NCBI GenBank assembly: GCA_022578965.1
Contig: MU400862.1
Coordinates: forward strand, 1 to 30,615
Direction: 5' to 3'
Length of the DNA stretch: 30,615 nucleotides
DNA from: Xylaria sp. FL1777
Lineage: Eukaryota; Ascomycota; Sordariomycetes; Xylariales; Xylariaceae
A model generated the notes under the pieces. That model was not told the DNA's origin. It saw only the letters and a program-made list of their open reading frames with translations, and did not search any database. This document shows, piece after piece, positions 1 through 11,738 of the stretch. Each line of letters begins with the position of its first letter. Position 1 is the first letter of the stretch. Both the position numbers and the translations under genes were made by a program.

Positions 1-3000
1 TAGTAAACTTATAATATTATTATTAATAAATTAATTAATTTTATATTAATAATTTAGCTATATATAAAAAAATTTAATAATAATTTAAATATTAACTAAA
101 TAATTAAAAAAGCTATATAATTATTTTATATAATAATTATAATATTAATTAAGCTAAAAATTTATAATATTTTTAAAGTAATAGTTTAATTATAAAATAT
201 TTTAATATTATATTATAAATATAATATTAATATTAAAACTACTAAAAAACTAAGCATAATATAAATTTAATTAATAAATTATACTAAAATATTATTAATA
301 TTAATAATTTTAAACTTTAAAACTAATAAATAAAAAATAAGCTAAATTATAAAACATAAAAATAATTAATTTAAAGCTAGATTTATAGTTTAAGCAATAT
401 AAAATAAATGTTTTAATTATAATAAAATTAATTATTATATAAAAAACTATAAAGCAAAAGCTAAATAGTTTAAAAACTTTAAAATAAACTAAAAAAAGTA
501 AATTAGCTAATTTATAACTATTAAAAGCAAGCTTTTTTGCAATAATTTTTTTAGTAAATTTAATAAAGTTTAAAATAAATATAAAACTTTTAAAAGTAAA
601 GCTTTAATTAATAGTTTTAAGCATGTTTTTATTATAAATAATACTAAAAATAAAAATAATATTAATAAAATAAAGTAATGCTTTATTAATTGTTTTAAAA
701 ATAATATAATTAATAAAAAACTTGCTAAAATTTTTAATATTGCTTAAAATAGCTTTGCTTTATTAATTAAAACAAATAAAAGCTAAAAAAACCTTAATAA
801 AAAACAAAAACTAAAAAATAATTATAATAATTATTATAATTTTTTTTTAGCTAAGCTAATTAATAATTATAAATTTATTGTTTTTTAAAACTATAGTTAT
901 ATTAATTATTATATTTTATAATTTTTAATATTTAAGCTAGCGCTATATTAATTATAAAAATAAAGCATAATATATAATATTAATAAAATAAAACTTTAAA
1001 TAATTAAAAATTGTAAAATAATAGCAAATTTTATAATTATTAATAATATATTAAAAATATAAACATTAATAATAAATATAATGCTAAATTATATTTTTTT
1101 AAGCAATATAACTATTAAAAAACAGATTTTTTATAAATAAAAAAGCATTTTTATTATACTAAATAATTATAAAGTTATTATACTATTTAAGTTTAAAAAA
1201 AGCTTTTTAATATAGCTAATAAAGCATTTATTTATTAGTATAGCTAATAAAAAGTATTATATTATAACTATTAAATAATATAAAAATACTTTAAAAAAAC
1301 TATAAATTATTAAATATTAAAACTATTATATAAAAAATTTTTTTAAACTATTTAATTATTTTAAGCAAAAAATTAATACTATTACTAAAATAAAGCATTA
1401 TATTAATATAAGTAATAGTTTATTAATTAAATTATTATTATAAAAATATAGCTTAGCATAAAAAAAAATATTATATAAGTTTATAAAAATATATAAAAAT
1501 ATTTATATTAAAAAAAGCATAAAGTTATAAAGTTTATTAATATTATTAACTTTAAAAAAAGCGTTAAATATAATTACTAAGCTTAATAAAAATAATAAAT
1601 TAATAATATAATATTTTTGTTATAATTATTATAAAATTAATAAAAAAATAAAAAAGCAAGCTTATTTATTATTTAATATAGCAAACTAAATATAGCAAGC
1701 TATAAAGCGCTAATAGTATGCTTTTATTAACTTAAAAAATAAATTTTAGCATATTATTATATATAAACTATATTATAAAAAAATAGCATTTATTATATTA
1801 TTTAAGCTATATAAATAAATAATAATATTTTTTAAACTTTATAATGCTTTAGTAATGTTTTAAACATTAATATAAAAAATAATTAAACTTTTTTATAAAT
1901 AGCTAGTTAGCTTATTTAATAATATTTATATTTAAGCTAAAACAAAAAAACAGCTATATAAATATTATTGCTTATTATTTATATAATTAATTAAATATAA
2001 CATAATAATTAATATATTAAAAATATTACTTTTTATAAATTTTAATATTTTTTTTAGTTTTAACGTTTTTTATAATAATATTAAAGTAAACTTAATAAAA
2101 GTTATAGCAATATAAAAGTAGCTTATATTTAAAACTATTATAAAAATAAAAGCATTTATAAATGCTATAAGCTATTTTAAGCATTTTATTAAAAATTATT
2201 TATTAATTATTATATTATTAATTATACTAATAAAAAAACCTAAAAACTAAAAAATAAAATTAAACATAAAAGCTAAAAATATATAATAAAAAATCTATAA
2301 AGCTATTATTATTATATTAATTATTTAAGCTTTTAATTAAAAGCTTTTATTTATAATAAATATTAACTTAAGTATATATTACGTTAAAGCATATTTAATA
2401 TAGCTGCATTTTTATAAAATAACTATATTTTTATATTTAGTAATATATTTTTTAAAAAAGCTTAAAGTATATTAATTATATTACTTAATACAAAAAAAAA
2501 AGTTATTAGCTATAATATTAATATTTTAATATTAATAACATTAAATAAAAAATAAAAAAGTTATTATTTATATAAATTATAAGTTTTTTATAATAATAAA
2601 AATAAAAATAAAACAACTAGCAAAAATAATATGTTTTTTAAATGCTATTAAATATTTTAGCATAAAAATTATATATAAAACAAGCAAATTAAATGTTTTA
2701 GCAAACTAGCTATTAAAACTACTAATTATATTAGTTTTTTTATTAATAAAAACTAAAGTTAATATAAAATTATTATTAAAAGCTAAAATATAACTAATAA
2801 TATTATTATAATACTTTAATATTATAAATTTATAAGCTATTTTTAAAAATTTTTGTTTTAAAACTAAATTATTATATAATATAAGTTTAAAATAAATAAA
2901 ACAACATTTTATTAAAAAAAATAGCATATTATTTAAGCTAATTAATTATAAATAAGCTTTAAAAAACTTTTTATATTTAGTTAATATAGCATTTTAAGCT

Positions 3001-4330
3001 ATAGTGCTTTTAAAAGTGCTTAAAATACTAAAATTACTATAAAACGCAAAAAATGCACATATTAATTTAAAGCATACTATTATTAAAAGCTTAATTTAAA
3101 AGCTAAATAAATATTTTTAATACTTAAAAGCTATATTTATTACTTAGTAAATTATTACTAAATATAGCTAATATTAACTAATAAAACTACTATTAAATAA
3201 ACTTTTAAACTTATAATTTATTATATTATTTTTATTATTTATGCATTAAATTATAAACTATATATTTATAGCTAATTTTAAGCTATTAATATATATTAAA
3301 TATATTATTATATAAATTAAAGTAGAAATAATGCTTAATATTAGTTTTAAAGCAATAAAACTGCTAATTTAATAAATTAACAAAATATTTAGTTTTTTTA
3401 AAAAATAAATAAGCAATAATATAAGTATATTTATAAGCAAAAAAGCAACTAATTAATATAAATTAAATAGTTTTATTATAAAATTAATTATATTTAAAAA
3501 ACCTAAAAATAATAGCAAAGTTAAAAAAACTAATAATAATATTAAGCAAATTATATTATATAAAAGTTTAACTTATTATTATTTTAATTTTTAAACTTTA
3601 TTAAAAGTAGCTATTTATATATATAATTAAACTTTAAAGCTTAATAGCTATAATAGCTATTTTTTGCTATTTAAAACATAGTTATTAAACTAATAACTAG
3701 TTATAAAAATTGCTAATTATATTAAAAATTTAAACAAAAAAAAAAAAGTTAAATTTTAGTAATATTTAATATAAAACTATAAAGCATTATTAATATATAA
3801 TTATTTTAATAGTTTAAAAGCATTAAAAAACTAAATTTAAGCTTATTTATAAAAAAAAAAAGCTTAATTAAAACTTATAAAACTAATAATTAAGTTTTAT
3901 ATATTAAATAATAAGCTAATAAGTTTAAACTATATTATAATAGTTTATAAGCTATTATAAGTTATTATTATAGCAATATATATAAACTATAAAGCTTTAA
4001 AAAAATAACATTGCTTAATAAATATAATAATAATAATTTGTTTTTAATTTATAGCAAAAATAGCTATTTAATAAAAAGTTTATAATATATTAACAAGCAT
4101 ATATTAAAAAAAAATAAACAAAAATTAAAAATATTAATAGTATAAATATTAAAAAGCATTTATAAATAGCTTTATTTTTATAAATAGCTAAAATAGCTAT
4201 TTAGTAAAAAAAGTAATTATAGCTTTTAAGCAACATAAGCTATAATATATACTATATAACAATTGTTATGCAAAAACTTAAAAAGCATAAACTAGCTTTA
4301 CTTAAATTAGTAGTATTTATATATAGTTTT
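1..4330. repeat. AT-rich, RIP-like mutated block (left)
   Basis: This stretch is almost pure A and T and carries stops in all frames; no coding region can be supported. In the first 600 bases I counted roughly 50 G+C. C and G are not scattered: they occur mostly in GC, AC/GT and AG/CT steps, while GA/TC, CG, CC/GG are almost absent. This is what heavy C-to-T mutation on both strands leaves behind. The block ends sharply near 4330-4400, where normal composition begins. By analogy with ascomycete genomes it is probably decayed transposon DNA in heterochromatin; no element ends could be identified here. The 73-codon open frame at 2706-2927 on the minus strand is a chance frame of Ile/Leu/Asn/Lys codons. 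Confidence 0.85.
3681..3704. repeat. Copy 1 of TAATAACTAGTTAT motif
   Basis: The sequence contains the 14-mer TAATAACTAGTTAT, whose core ATAACTAGTTAT is a perfect palindrome. The same motif, with a shared upstream AAC or AACTAA, recurs near 21331-21354 and 22021-22040 in the other AT block. Three near-identical copies suggest a shared repeat family, but palindromes of A/T-rich words arise easily in DNA of this composition. Confidence 0.4.
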
Positions 4331-4556
4331 TTAGTACTATACTTAGGAAATATTTTTTCTTTAATATCTACCTTTTTAAGTACAGACCTAACCCTACGTA
4401 ATAATTACAAGGTTCTGGGCCAGTATTCAGAAGGCACACCTATCTGATAAGGATGGTTGGGCGTTGGGAGCGAGCCGCACGAATGCAATTGAAGCGAAAA
4501 CCCCACAGCGGCCGGGCCCACACTCATTTTGAGGGAGTAGGTACCGACAAAATACA

Positions 4557-4608
4557 GGTAGGTTACCTACCTAGGTACCTACCTACCTTACCCACCTAGG
4601 CTACCGGT
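4557..4608. repeat. TACCTAGGTA-type palindromic repeat
   Basis: Repeats of ACCTACCT and its complement AGGTAGGT alternate here (GGTAGGTTACCTACC, then TAGGTACCTACC), forming nested inverted repeats. Short arrays of this kind are common in intergenic DNA of Sordariomycetes, which is one of the clues to the organism. No function is implied. Confidence 0.75.
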
Positions 4609-4626
4609 AGTATGGGTTTCCGTTTT

Positions 4627-4663
4627 CACTATTTCATTATTTCACTATTTCACTATTTCACTT
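4627..4663. repeat. 8-bp tandem repeat (CACTATTT)n
   Basis: Four full copies of CACTATTT (the second is CATTATTT) are followed by a partial copy. It is a simple microsatellite about 0.6 kb upstream of the CDS1 start. Confidence 0.85.
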
Positions 4664-4870
4664 ATTCTGTCTTACAACTTACAAGTGCTCAGCATTTCCA
4701 ATCGCCCAGACTCCACGGAACGTTGTTGTATTGAGCAGGTAAGAGGATACCCGGACAGATCACTATCGGTAGCTTCACCAGGTGGTCTGCCTACGCAGTA
4801 GATTAGGCACCTCCTGTTCTTCTCGCTCGCTCGCACACACGCACAAATCCACACACTCGCGCACTCTCAC

Positions 4871-4942
4871 GATACAGACGATACAGACGATACAGACGAT
4901 ACGCACGATACGCACGATACGGACGATATAGACGATACGCAC
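4871..4942. repeat. 9-bp minisatellite (GATACAGAC)n
   Basis: Eight consecutive 9-bp units lie end to end. The first three are exactly GATACAGAC; later units are GATACGCAC, GATACGGAC and GATATAGAC. The register is unbroken over 72 bp. It lies about 0.3 kb upstream of the CDS1 start codon, so it may fall in the promoter or leader. The unit is a multiple of three, which creates open frames, but nothing suggests it is translated. Confidence 0.9.
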
Positions 4943-5075
4943 GACACGACACAAACCTACGTAGCCAGGTGTGGGTATATCGACTCCCTCCATCTATTAG
5001 CTTCACGTTGCTGTCGTTCGTCCCGGCCTGCCGCACCGTACGCGCTTTCTTTGCGCATGTGCGTGTCTCGGCCAT

Positions 5076-5153
5076 TGCCATCGTCATTGCCATTGTCATT
5101 GTCATCGTCATTGTTATCGTTATCGTCGTTGTCGTCATTGTCGTCGTTGTTGC
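5076..5153. repeat. GTCATT/GTCGTT/GCCATT hexamer-like tract
   Basis: A run of related triplet pairs (CATTGC, CATCGT, CATTGT, TATCGT, CGTTGT) spans nearly 80 bp. It is an imperfect microsatellite in the leader region of CDS1 and explains the artificial Ile/Val and Asn/Asp open frames in this place. Confidence 0.8.
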
Positions 5154-5248
5154 GACCGCAGACAAGGAGAATCAAGGCTCCGTCTCTCCCCCGCCCCCTC
5201 TCCTACTACTTACCATAGAAGGGCTACCGGCCTCGCAGACGGTCCGCC

Positions 5249-6835
5249 ATGACAAAACCACGCCGTGGTGTTCGCTTCCCCAACCGGGCCACCAACGGTC
5301 TCTCTCACGATGGTAGGAGATCCAGCATGAGCGAGATTAGCGAGGATGGCTCCGGGTCGCCGCTGAGGACGAGGAGCACGACCGCGACCACCACACAGTT
5401 GGATCATATCAGAGAGGTACGTCTTTCTTTCTGCCTCTCCGCCTCTCCGCCTCTCCCTACTCTGTATATGCAGATACACATGCATGAGCCGTTCGTAATT
5501 AATCCCATCACATAGAAAGCGAATGAACCGGCGCCGACGTCATCGCAGCCCTCGGAATACGAGAAGAAAAAGGCAAACTTCCTCGTCCGCACGTTCTGGA
5601 CCTTCGTCATGATCGGGCTCTTCTTCACGGCGCTGTTCTCGGGCCACATCTACATCATTGCCTGCATCACCATTGTCCAGATCGTGTCCTTCAAGGAGGT
5701 CATCGCCATCGCCAGCGTGCCCAGTCGCGCCCGCCAGCTCCGCCCCACCAAGAGCCTCAACTGGTACTGGCTCGTCACCACCATGTACTTCCTCTACGGC
5801 GAGTCCGTCATCTACTACTTCAAACACATCGTGCTCGTCGACCGCGTTCTCCTGCCGCTCGCCACCCACCACCGCTTCATCAGCTTCGTCCTCTACGTCA
5901 TTGGCTTCGTCTTCTTCGTCGCCAACCTCAAGGCCGGCCACCTCAAGTTCCAGTTCACCAACTTCGCTTGGACGCACATGGCCCTCTACCTGATCGTTGT
6001 CCAGGCCCACTTCGTCATGAACAACGTCTTCGAGGGCATGATCTGGTTCTTCCTACCCGCCTCGCTCGTCATCTGCAACGACATCTTCGCCTACATCTGC
6101 GGCATCACCTTCGGCCGTACCCAGCTGATCAAGCTGTCGCCCAAGAAGACCGTCGAGGGCTTCGTCGGCGCCTGGGTCATGACCATCCTCTGGGGCATCG
6201 TTCTGACCAACGTGCTGATGCGTTCCAAGTACTTCATCTGCCCCGTCAATGATCTCGGCGCCAACATCTTCACCGGCCTCACCTGCGAACCGAACCCGGC
6301 CTTCCTACCGCACAATTACACCCTGCCTCACCTCTTCTTCCTGCCTGAGGGCACCTCCTTCTCCTTCATCACAGAACCTATGCAGTTCCACACCATAGTT
6401 CTCGCCTCCTTCGCTTCGCTCATCGCTCCCTTTGGCGGCTTCTTTGCCTCCGGCCTTAAGCGCACCTTCAAGATTAAGGACTTTGGCGACTCTATCCCAG
6501 GCCATGGCGGCATGACCGATAGGATGGACTGCCAGTTTATTATGGGCTTCTTCGCCTTCATATATTACCAGACTTTCGTCGCCCAGCACAAACTCAACTA
6601 CGGCAATGTCATGGAGCTTGCTATCACGGGCCTGTCGCTGGACGAGCAGATGGAGCTAGTCCGGGGGTTGAGCAAGTATCTCGAGAACCAAGGCATACTC
6701 GATCCCGAGGTAATATCCCCTTTCATTTTCCTCCGTTTTCGCTTGCATCGTTCCATATCTAATGACACTGCCATGCTGACGGTACTCACTTAGATCGTAG
6801 CAAGTCTCGACAGGGCATTACTAGCTCGTCGGTAG
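5249..6835 (+). CDS. CDS1: Phosphatidate cytidylyltransferase (CDP-diacylglycerol synthase), 3 exons
   Basis: The enzyme joins CTP and phosphatidic acid to give CDP-diacylglycerol and pyrophosphate, the precursor of phosphatidylinositol, phosphatidylserine and related lipids; it is an integral ER membrane protein. Exons: 5249-5416, 5516-6709, 6794-6835, all joined in phase 0, giving 467 aa (yeast Cds1 is 457). The start is the first ATG after an in-frame TAG at 5216-5218, with G at -3. The N-terminal ~75 residues are polar and Ser/Thr/Arg-rich, with a KKKAN stretch before the first membrane segment near residue 85. About eight hydrophobic segments follow. N-D-I-F-A-Y (244-249) and S-P-K-K-T-V-E-G (264-271) are conserved family motifs. 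Residues 368-394 fit the family signature S-x-L-K-R-x4-K-D-F-x-D-S-I-P-G-H-G-G-x-x-D-R-x-D completely. No break or missing catalytic residue is seen, so it should be functional. It is GC-rich at third positions, unlike the flanks. Confidence 0.97.
5417..5515 (+). other. CDS1: CDS1 intron 1
   Basis: Donor GTACGT and acceptor CATAG bound a 99-nt intron. It separates the polar N-terminus from the membrane domain. It contains three tandem copies of GCCTCTCC (about 5432-5455). Splicing here joins codon 56 (Glu) to Lys-57 without shifting frame. Confidence 0.92.
6710..6793 (+). other. CDS1: CDS1 intron 2
   Basis: Donor GTAATA and acceptor CTTAG bound an 84-nt intron, with a good branch site GCTGAC about 15 nt before the acceptor. 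Without splicing the frame would run on to a stop at 6791-6793 and replace the C-terminus. Spliced, the last exon encodes 13 residues ending in Leu-Ala-Arg-Arg, a normal basic end for this family. Confidence 0.88.
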
Positions 6836-7200
6836 AATAGCTTGGCTTTTTTGGGGTGTTTTTTCTTCTTCTCCTTTTTACTGTAGAGAATAGACTCTTC
6901 TTTGGTAGGTGATATGGAGCAAGGGAGGTGGGGAGGGGGGGGGGGGACGGGGATGCGTGGAAAGGGACTCATGAAAAGAGTCAGGATCTGGGTTTATGAG
7001 AGCACGGGACGCCTCGGAGTTTTATCATAAACAAAAGTGAATCGCCTGTACGAGCCACGAGCTCAGGCGGCGTCATACCGCCCTGGCACATTCTTGTTTG
7101 CACGCAGATTCCCTATACGGCTCATGGATGTCTGCTAATGGACAACCTGTGTATCATAGTATATCCTTGGTTATAATTTTAGTTAAACGACCACATTGCT
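6836..7200. other. CDS1 3' flank with T-rich stretch and G12 tract
   Basis: Just after the stop codon there is a T-rich stretch (about 6841-6880) suitable for a fungal 3' untranslated region. A run of 12 G (6935-6946) lies within a G-rich segment at 6924-6952. I see no coding region. The exact polyadenylation site cannot be fixed from sequence alone. Confidence 0.5.
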
Positions 7201-9383
7201 CTATATGCCTTGGATGACTGATGATGCGCTGTGAAACAAGAATAATAGTATGCTAGGCCGTGGTTCAGCAGTCACCTGGGTAGCTCTAGCTCTTCGCAGC
7301 CACGTCAGTTTCTCTTCTGTCATCCTGTCGGCAGCGAGGTGACCTATTCGATGAAAGATGTTTAGACGTTGCAAGTAATGTATTGCATGAGTTTGCTGGG
7401 TCGGGCTATTCACATTCCTCAGTAGGTCCAGGACGTAATGAAAGTAGCAGATATATTTAGGTTAGTAGACTATCTTAGTAGAGGGGGGATTCGTTAGCAA
7501 GAGGAGCCTTCAGTTAGGCCGAGACGGGGTGGTTAGATACTTGCTAATGAAGGAAATGTAACCCAAAGTCCCATGTTATAATAGATGAGCTCTGTTGTCC
7601 GTAACCGGTAATAGCTACGGCATATATATCATATATAGATGCTTAAGCTGGGGCATCTGCTAAAAGTTAATAGGTTGTCGCTGTTTATACTATGTAGGAA
7701 TGGTTTTCTATACAATCCAAGCAACATGTGGTTTATGGATATAAAGATTATCCACATATAGCCTCACGGTCGTCGCCCTTGACCTCAGGACAGGGTAGAT
7801 GGGTGTCGAAGCCTAGTCTACAGCTAACCCCAGGTCTGGTGATCAACTTCATCATTGCGAAGGCTTTGAGGACCCTTCCGCTCGGTAGTTCCGCGTATAT
7901 ACAATACTCAGGAAGGTTTCTCGGCTGTAGCGTTGTACGTTATCGTACAATGGCAATAGCAGCAATACCCCTCAACTCTAATACATGGACCTCTCGTCGC
8001 ACACTCTACGGAACGCTATATATAGAAGATACATACGGGAATAAATTTGCATCCAAATATGTTCTTTCTGTTGTTCCCTAGACTGACATATTACGTGATA
8101 CATAACGCCAAAAATAAAAAATAAAAATATAAAAAGGAGAGAGAAGGAGAGAGAGAAAGGGATATCATATACCCGCTTTCTCTCCACTACTAGGCTACTA
8201 ACTCAGACATGCTATGACCTTGGATATCCTCACGAATAACTCAATAACGATGCACCTAAAGTATCATAGCATTATACGACGAACGGAATACGGCCTACTA
8301 TGCCGCACCCCCCTATGCTGGACTCGTCAAATACATTGTGCCTTCATCAACATCGTTGTTCGACACCCAGACTATTCTACCTATACTACCAACATACTAC
8401 CGGTCGGTTCGGATACTCCCATGTCTTGGAACAAGTCTGACATGCCTCCCACCACCTGGTCGTCATCTTCGCTGGGGGCAGCAACTCGGGGAAGGATCCA
8501 AAGATTGAATAGACGCGAACTCGATATCCAATGCGACGCATGCCACAGTGGCTTTTTATGAAGGAGGGGAGGTGGGTTGGTAGGGTTGGGATCTGGTGAA
8601 CGTAGTTGAGATGGAAGCCGGGAGGGAAACTAAAATGGAGACGGTAAGGGTTATAGAAGAAGTTTGACAGGCCTAACCACTCGCTCCGCGTAGGTTATGA
8701 TGAGGAGATGGAGTAAAGGGGATTTTCGCCAGGGGTGTTAGGCAGCGTTAGTTGGCGGTTGTTTCGCTCTCCCATCACCAATTCTGTTACTCGCCGACAT
8801 GGTATTGCTATACCTACTACTATCCACTTCTACGACATTCCTGGCCTGGGTGCGGCCGTTAGGCCTATGTGTGGTAAAGTCCTACTTAACCGTTCGAAAT
8901 ACGCCACCTATATTCGAGGTGTAGAGAATAGCGTATTATATAACATTCCAAACCTTGCGCATGAAACCTAGCAAGGAGAGGCTTGTCCAGTGAGCATGGA
9001 AATAGAAATAATCACTCAACCCCCCAGTTTATTTGTCTTGGACCGTGGATGTCCGGAGTCCCAGTGACATATCACAAACACATGATTGGATAACAATGTT
9101 TCTATATGCCATGAGCATTTCATGGCAGATGGACTCGATCAACGAACCCCAGCGATGCCCCAAGCTTAAGCTTCTTCCCTCAACGCCTATAGACCAAATC
9201 TCCTTCTGCCTATAGGGTAGGCAAGCGGCAAAAGTGCCCGACCAATCGGCTCGACGTGATAACTGCGGCGCTGCTGTATGTAGCCAGCTGTACCATGCTT
9301 CACAGCTACTACCAGAGAATCCCAATCATTGACCACCTCATCGGCCTCGTGTCTCGGTGCTATCAAGCGATTGCGAATTGAAA

Positions 9384-9430
9384 ATGGGAAATGGGAAATG
9401 GGAAAGGGGAAAGGGGAAAGGGGAAAGGAA
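9384..9430. repeat. (GGGAAAT/GGGAAAG)n microsatellite
   Basis: Purine-only repeats of ATGGGAA pass into AAGGGGA units over about 47 bp. It is a simple polypurine tract in non-coding DNA. Confidence 0.85.
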
Positions 9431-10276
9431 ACGTAGATGAAAACGCGCCTAAAAGTAGGCACATAACTCGTCCGTGGTTATGCAGGGATGAAGTTATAGT
9501 ATTCGGCATAAACATGCACCATTCTTTCATACGCCTCCCGACTGCGTGTTGAGAGCACCCACCAGCTCCACTGAAGCCGGCCAACGGGCTGCACTCCACG
9601 TGTAGCTGGTGTGACGAAAGCATCGTCACCGGTCCGGGAATAGTAGGGCTCGGAGTTCGGGTATTGGTGGCAATGCCGCGTTACTAACCCGCGATATCCG
9701 TAGCATAAAGGGCAGGTAATCGCAATAAGTAGATCTCTTTTCGTTTTACGATTTTTTTTTTCTCTGGGAAGGGGAAGAGAAGAGGGGGGAGTGGCAAATA
9801 CCATATTATTCTTGTCTACACGATCTATTGATCTGCACCTCTCCCACCCTCTACGCTCTGCCTACCACCAACCTGCAAGGGATTACCTAGGTAGTGAGGC
9901 GAGGGCGTTTTAGGTAGGCAATTGGCCGGGATACTGCTGTGTGAGCCCAGACTAGAGCAGTCCAATTGGCACGGAAGCGGTGAAAATACACCCAAGTAGC
10001 AAACCGGAAGCTGTAAATTTAATGGATAATGATACAGCTTCCTCGTGCCCCCCGAGTGTGACATCAGCCATCTGGCTCGATCAATTAATCTCGAACTCCT
10101 TATCTTACACTCCGTATCAATAAAACGCGCGAGCAAGTCATTTCGAATCGTATGCTTAGGTAGATGTGCTTCATATACGTGCGTCCACACTCCCTGTCCA
10201 TAACTCAACTAGGTGGTAGGTATATATACTGCATCGCGGCCGGTATGGTAGACAAGGTAGGCGAGTCTCAGAGAGG

Positions 10277-10324
10277 TTTTTTTTGGGGGGGGGGCCAACG
10301 GTGATGGTGGTGATGGTGGTGGTG
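10277..10324. repeat. T8-G10 tract and (GGTGAT/GGT)n repeat
   Basis: Eight T are followed directly by ten G (10277-10294). After six bases comes a GTGATGGTG-type repeat (10301-10324). Low-complexity DNA with no sign of coding use. Confidence 0.8.
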
Positions 10325-11133
10325 TCCACCAAACATCTACGTAGTAAGTAAGGTTCTACACACTATGTAGAATACAATCGAGGAGACTCGTGAGCAGGGG
10401 ATGGTCAGCAGCGAATCACGTCACACCGGATCTCTTCGTCGTTTCTTACGCATACGCGGTAGATGCTGAAAAGAGCGTCATACCTAGGTGTGACATACTA
10501 TGTAGTACCGGTACCGTGAACTGTGACAATGTGAATGTGACAATATCAACACATGCCAGCCAGGTATACCTATGTATTCTGCCTGGAGCTGAAAAGAGCG
10601 CAGATCTCCCTTCTCGGCCACTCGCTTGGCCAAGATCCAATCTTCATGCATACAGCTGGCACCGACATTCTGCTGTATCCTTCACGCGCGCATTAGCGAG
10701 CCAGGTATACCACGTTTTTGTTCGCTTCGCGCGCATATATACCTGTTCCAGCTCTTCATCTTCACTAGGGGTTAAAGTCATGTGCCACTGCAGGCTATCG
10801 CTGCTAGCCGTAGATCGTCCTTTGCAGGATCAACCATGCAGATTCAGTATAGCAGATGACCGACTGGTCGGCCGGGCGGGCGACGGCATTCTGGCTATTG
10901 TCCAACTCCTCGTGCCGGCTTCAGAGTCGACCTCTCTACCTATAGCACTGCCCGGGGAGAAAAGGTGTCGGATTGCAAACCTGGGCTCCCTCATCAGTGC
11001 CCCCACCCATCACATCACCCATGCAATGCGTGAATGAGGTGTGCCTTGACATGACTTGGAGTTTCAAGTAAAGCCGGTTATCCGATGTAAAGTCGAGGGA
11101 TCATCCAACACCCCCGGAAAACACCTGTCTAGT

Positions 11134-11157
11134 GTACGCAGTACGCAGTACGCAGTA
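11134..11157. repeat. (ACGCAGT)3 tandem repeat
   Basis: Three consecutive copies of the heptamer ACGCAGT follow a GT. This is a small tandem duplication in non-coding DNA. Confidence 0.75.
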
Positions 11158-11705
11158 AGGGGTGTTGGCTGCAAGCCCGAAGCTTGCTCCAACCTCTCTA
11201 TTCGTCGGGCGAACATACTGCTCGGGTGTCCCGGGCAATTCCGCCAAGCTTGCTTACACTAGTGAGGCGTTGTCGAGTGGCACGACCACCCGATTGGGAA
11301 ATTTCAAGGCCATGGAGCGGGACGCCTCGAACCCCGACCGACAGCCTACAGGGAGGTTTCTACACGTGTGGACTAGTGTAGATGGAACCGTGGAGCCGTG
11401 GGACCGTGGGACCGTACTGCTAGACCCGAGGCAGTAACGGAAAGGATCTTGCACTAATGTACGCCCGGTCCATTGCGGCCCGTTGCTAAGGATAAGAGGG
11501 GGAAGCCGATATTATATACTATATACTGCATGCACACGTATATACATACCCAGTACGTATGTAGTCACAACCCGGAGCAGGTTTAGTTGTGTCTCGTCAC
11601 TCTGCTATGTGAGGCATATATTGGTATAATTGCACTTGTCAAGAGTGGTGTACCGCGGTACGATCGCGCTCCAGCACGGAGGCGTCTCGAGGGTGATGAT
11701 CGGAA

Positions 11706-11738
11706 GGGAACGGGGAGGAGGAGAAGGAGGGGAAGGGG
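11706..11738. repeat. Polypurine GGGGA/GGAGGA tract
   Basis: A stretch of G and A only, with GGA and GGGGA units, in intergenic DNA. Its complement gives a Ser/Pro-rich artificial open frame. Confidence 0.6.

Larger units (their letters stand above)
4331..5248. promoter_or_regulatory. Upstream/promoter interval of CDS1
   Basis: This is the transition from the AT-rich block to CDS1. It holds no gene that I can support. It is crowded with simple repeats (listed separately): a TACCTAGGTA-type palindrome, an 8-bp tandem array, a 9-bp minisatellite and a GTCATT/GTCGTT tract. The promoter and 5' untranslated leader of CDS1 must lie here. I see no clear TATA box; pyrimidine-rich stretches at 5176-5215 are consistent with a fungal transcription start area. 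Open frames on either strand in this interval are translations of the repeats (for example Asp/Asn or Arg-Ile-Val strings). Confidence 0.6.

Noticed and set aside
2706..2927. 73-codon minus-strand frame in the left AT block
   Set aside because: Composed almost only of A/T codons; expected by chance in such DNA and not like a protein domain.
1..4330. Mitochondrial insertion as the source of the AT-rich DNA
   Set aside because: No mitochondrial gene, tRNA or GC cluster is recognisable, and the G/C context bias is that of C-to-T mutation on both strands.
4803..5165. Minus-strand frame with Thr/Met and Arg/Tyr repeats
   Set aside because: It is a translation of the GTCATT tract and 9-bp minisatellite, without a plausible start or family.
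5540..6010. 156-codon minus-strand frame rich in Glu, Asp and Val
   Set aside because: It is the antisense of CDS1 exon 2; the acid-rich composition comes from the GC-rich third codon positions of the real gene.
10390..11037. 215-codon plus-strand frame
   Set aside because: It opens with GTG; the first in-frame ATG is about 130 codons in; no family features and no splice sites that would rescue it.
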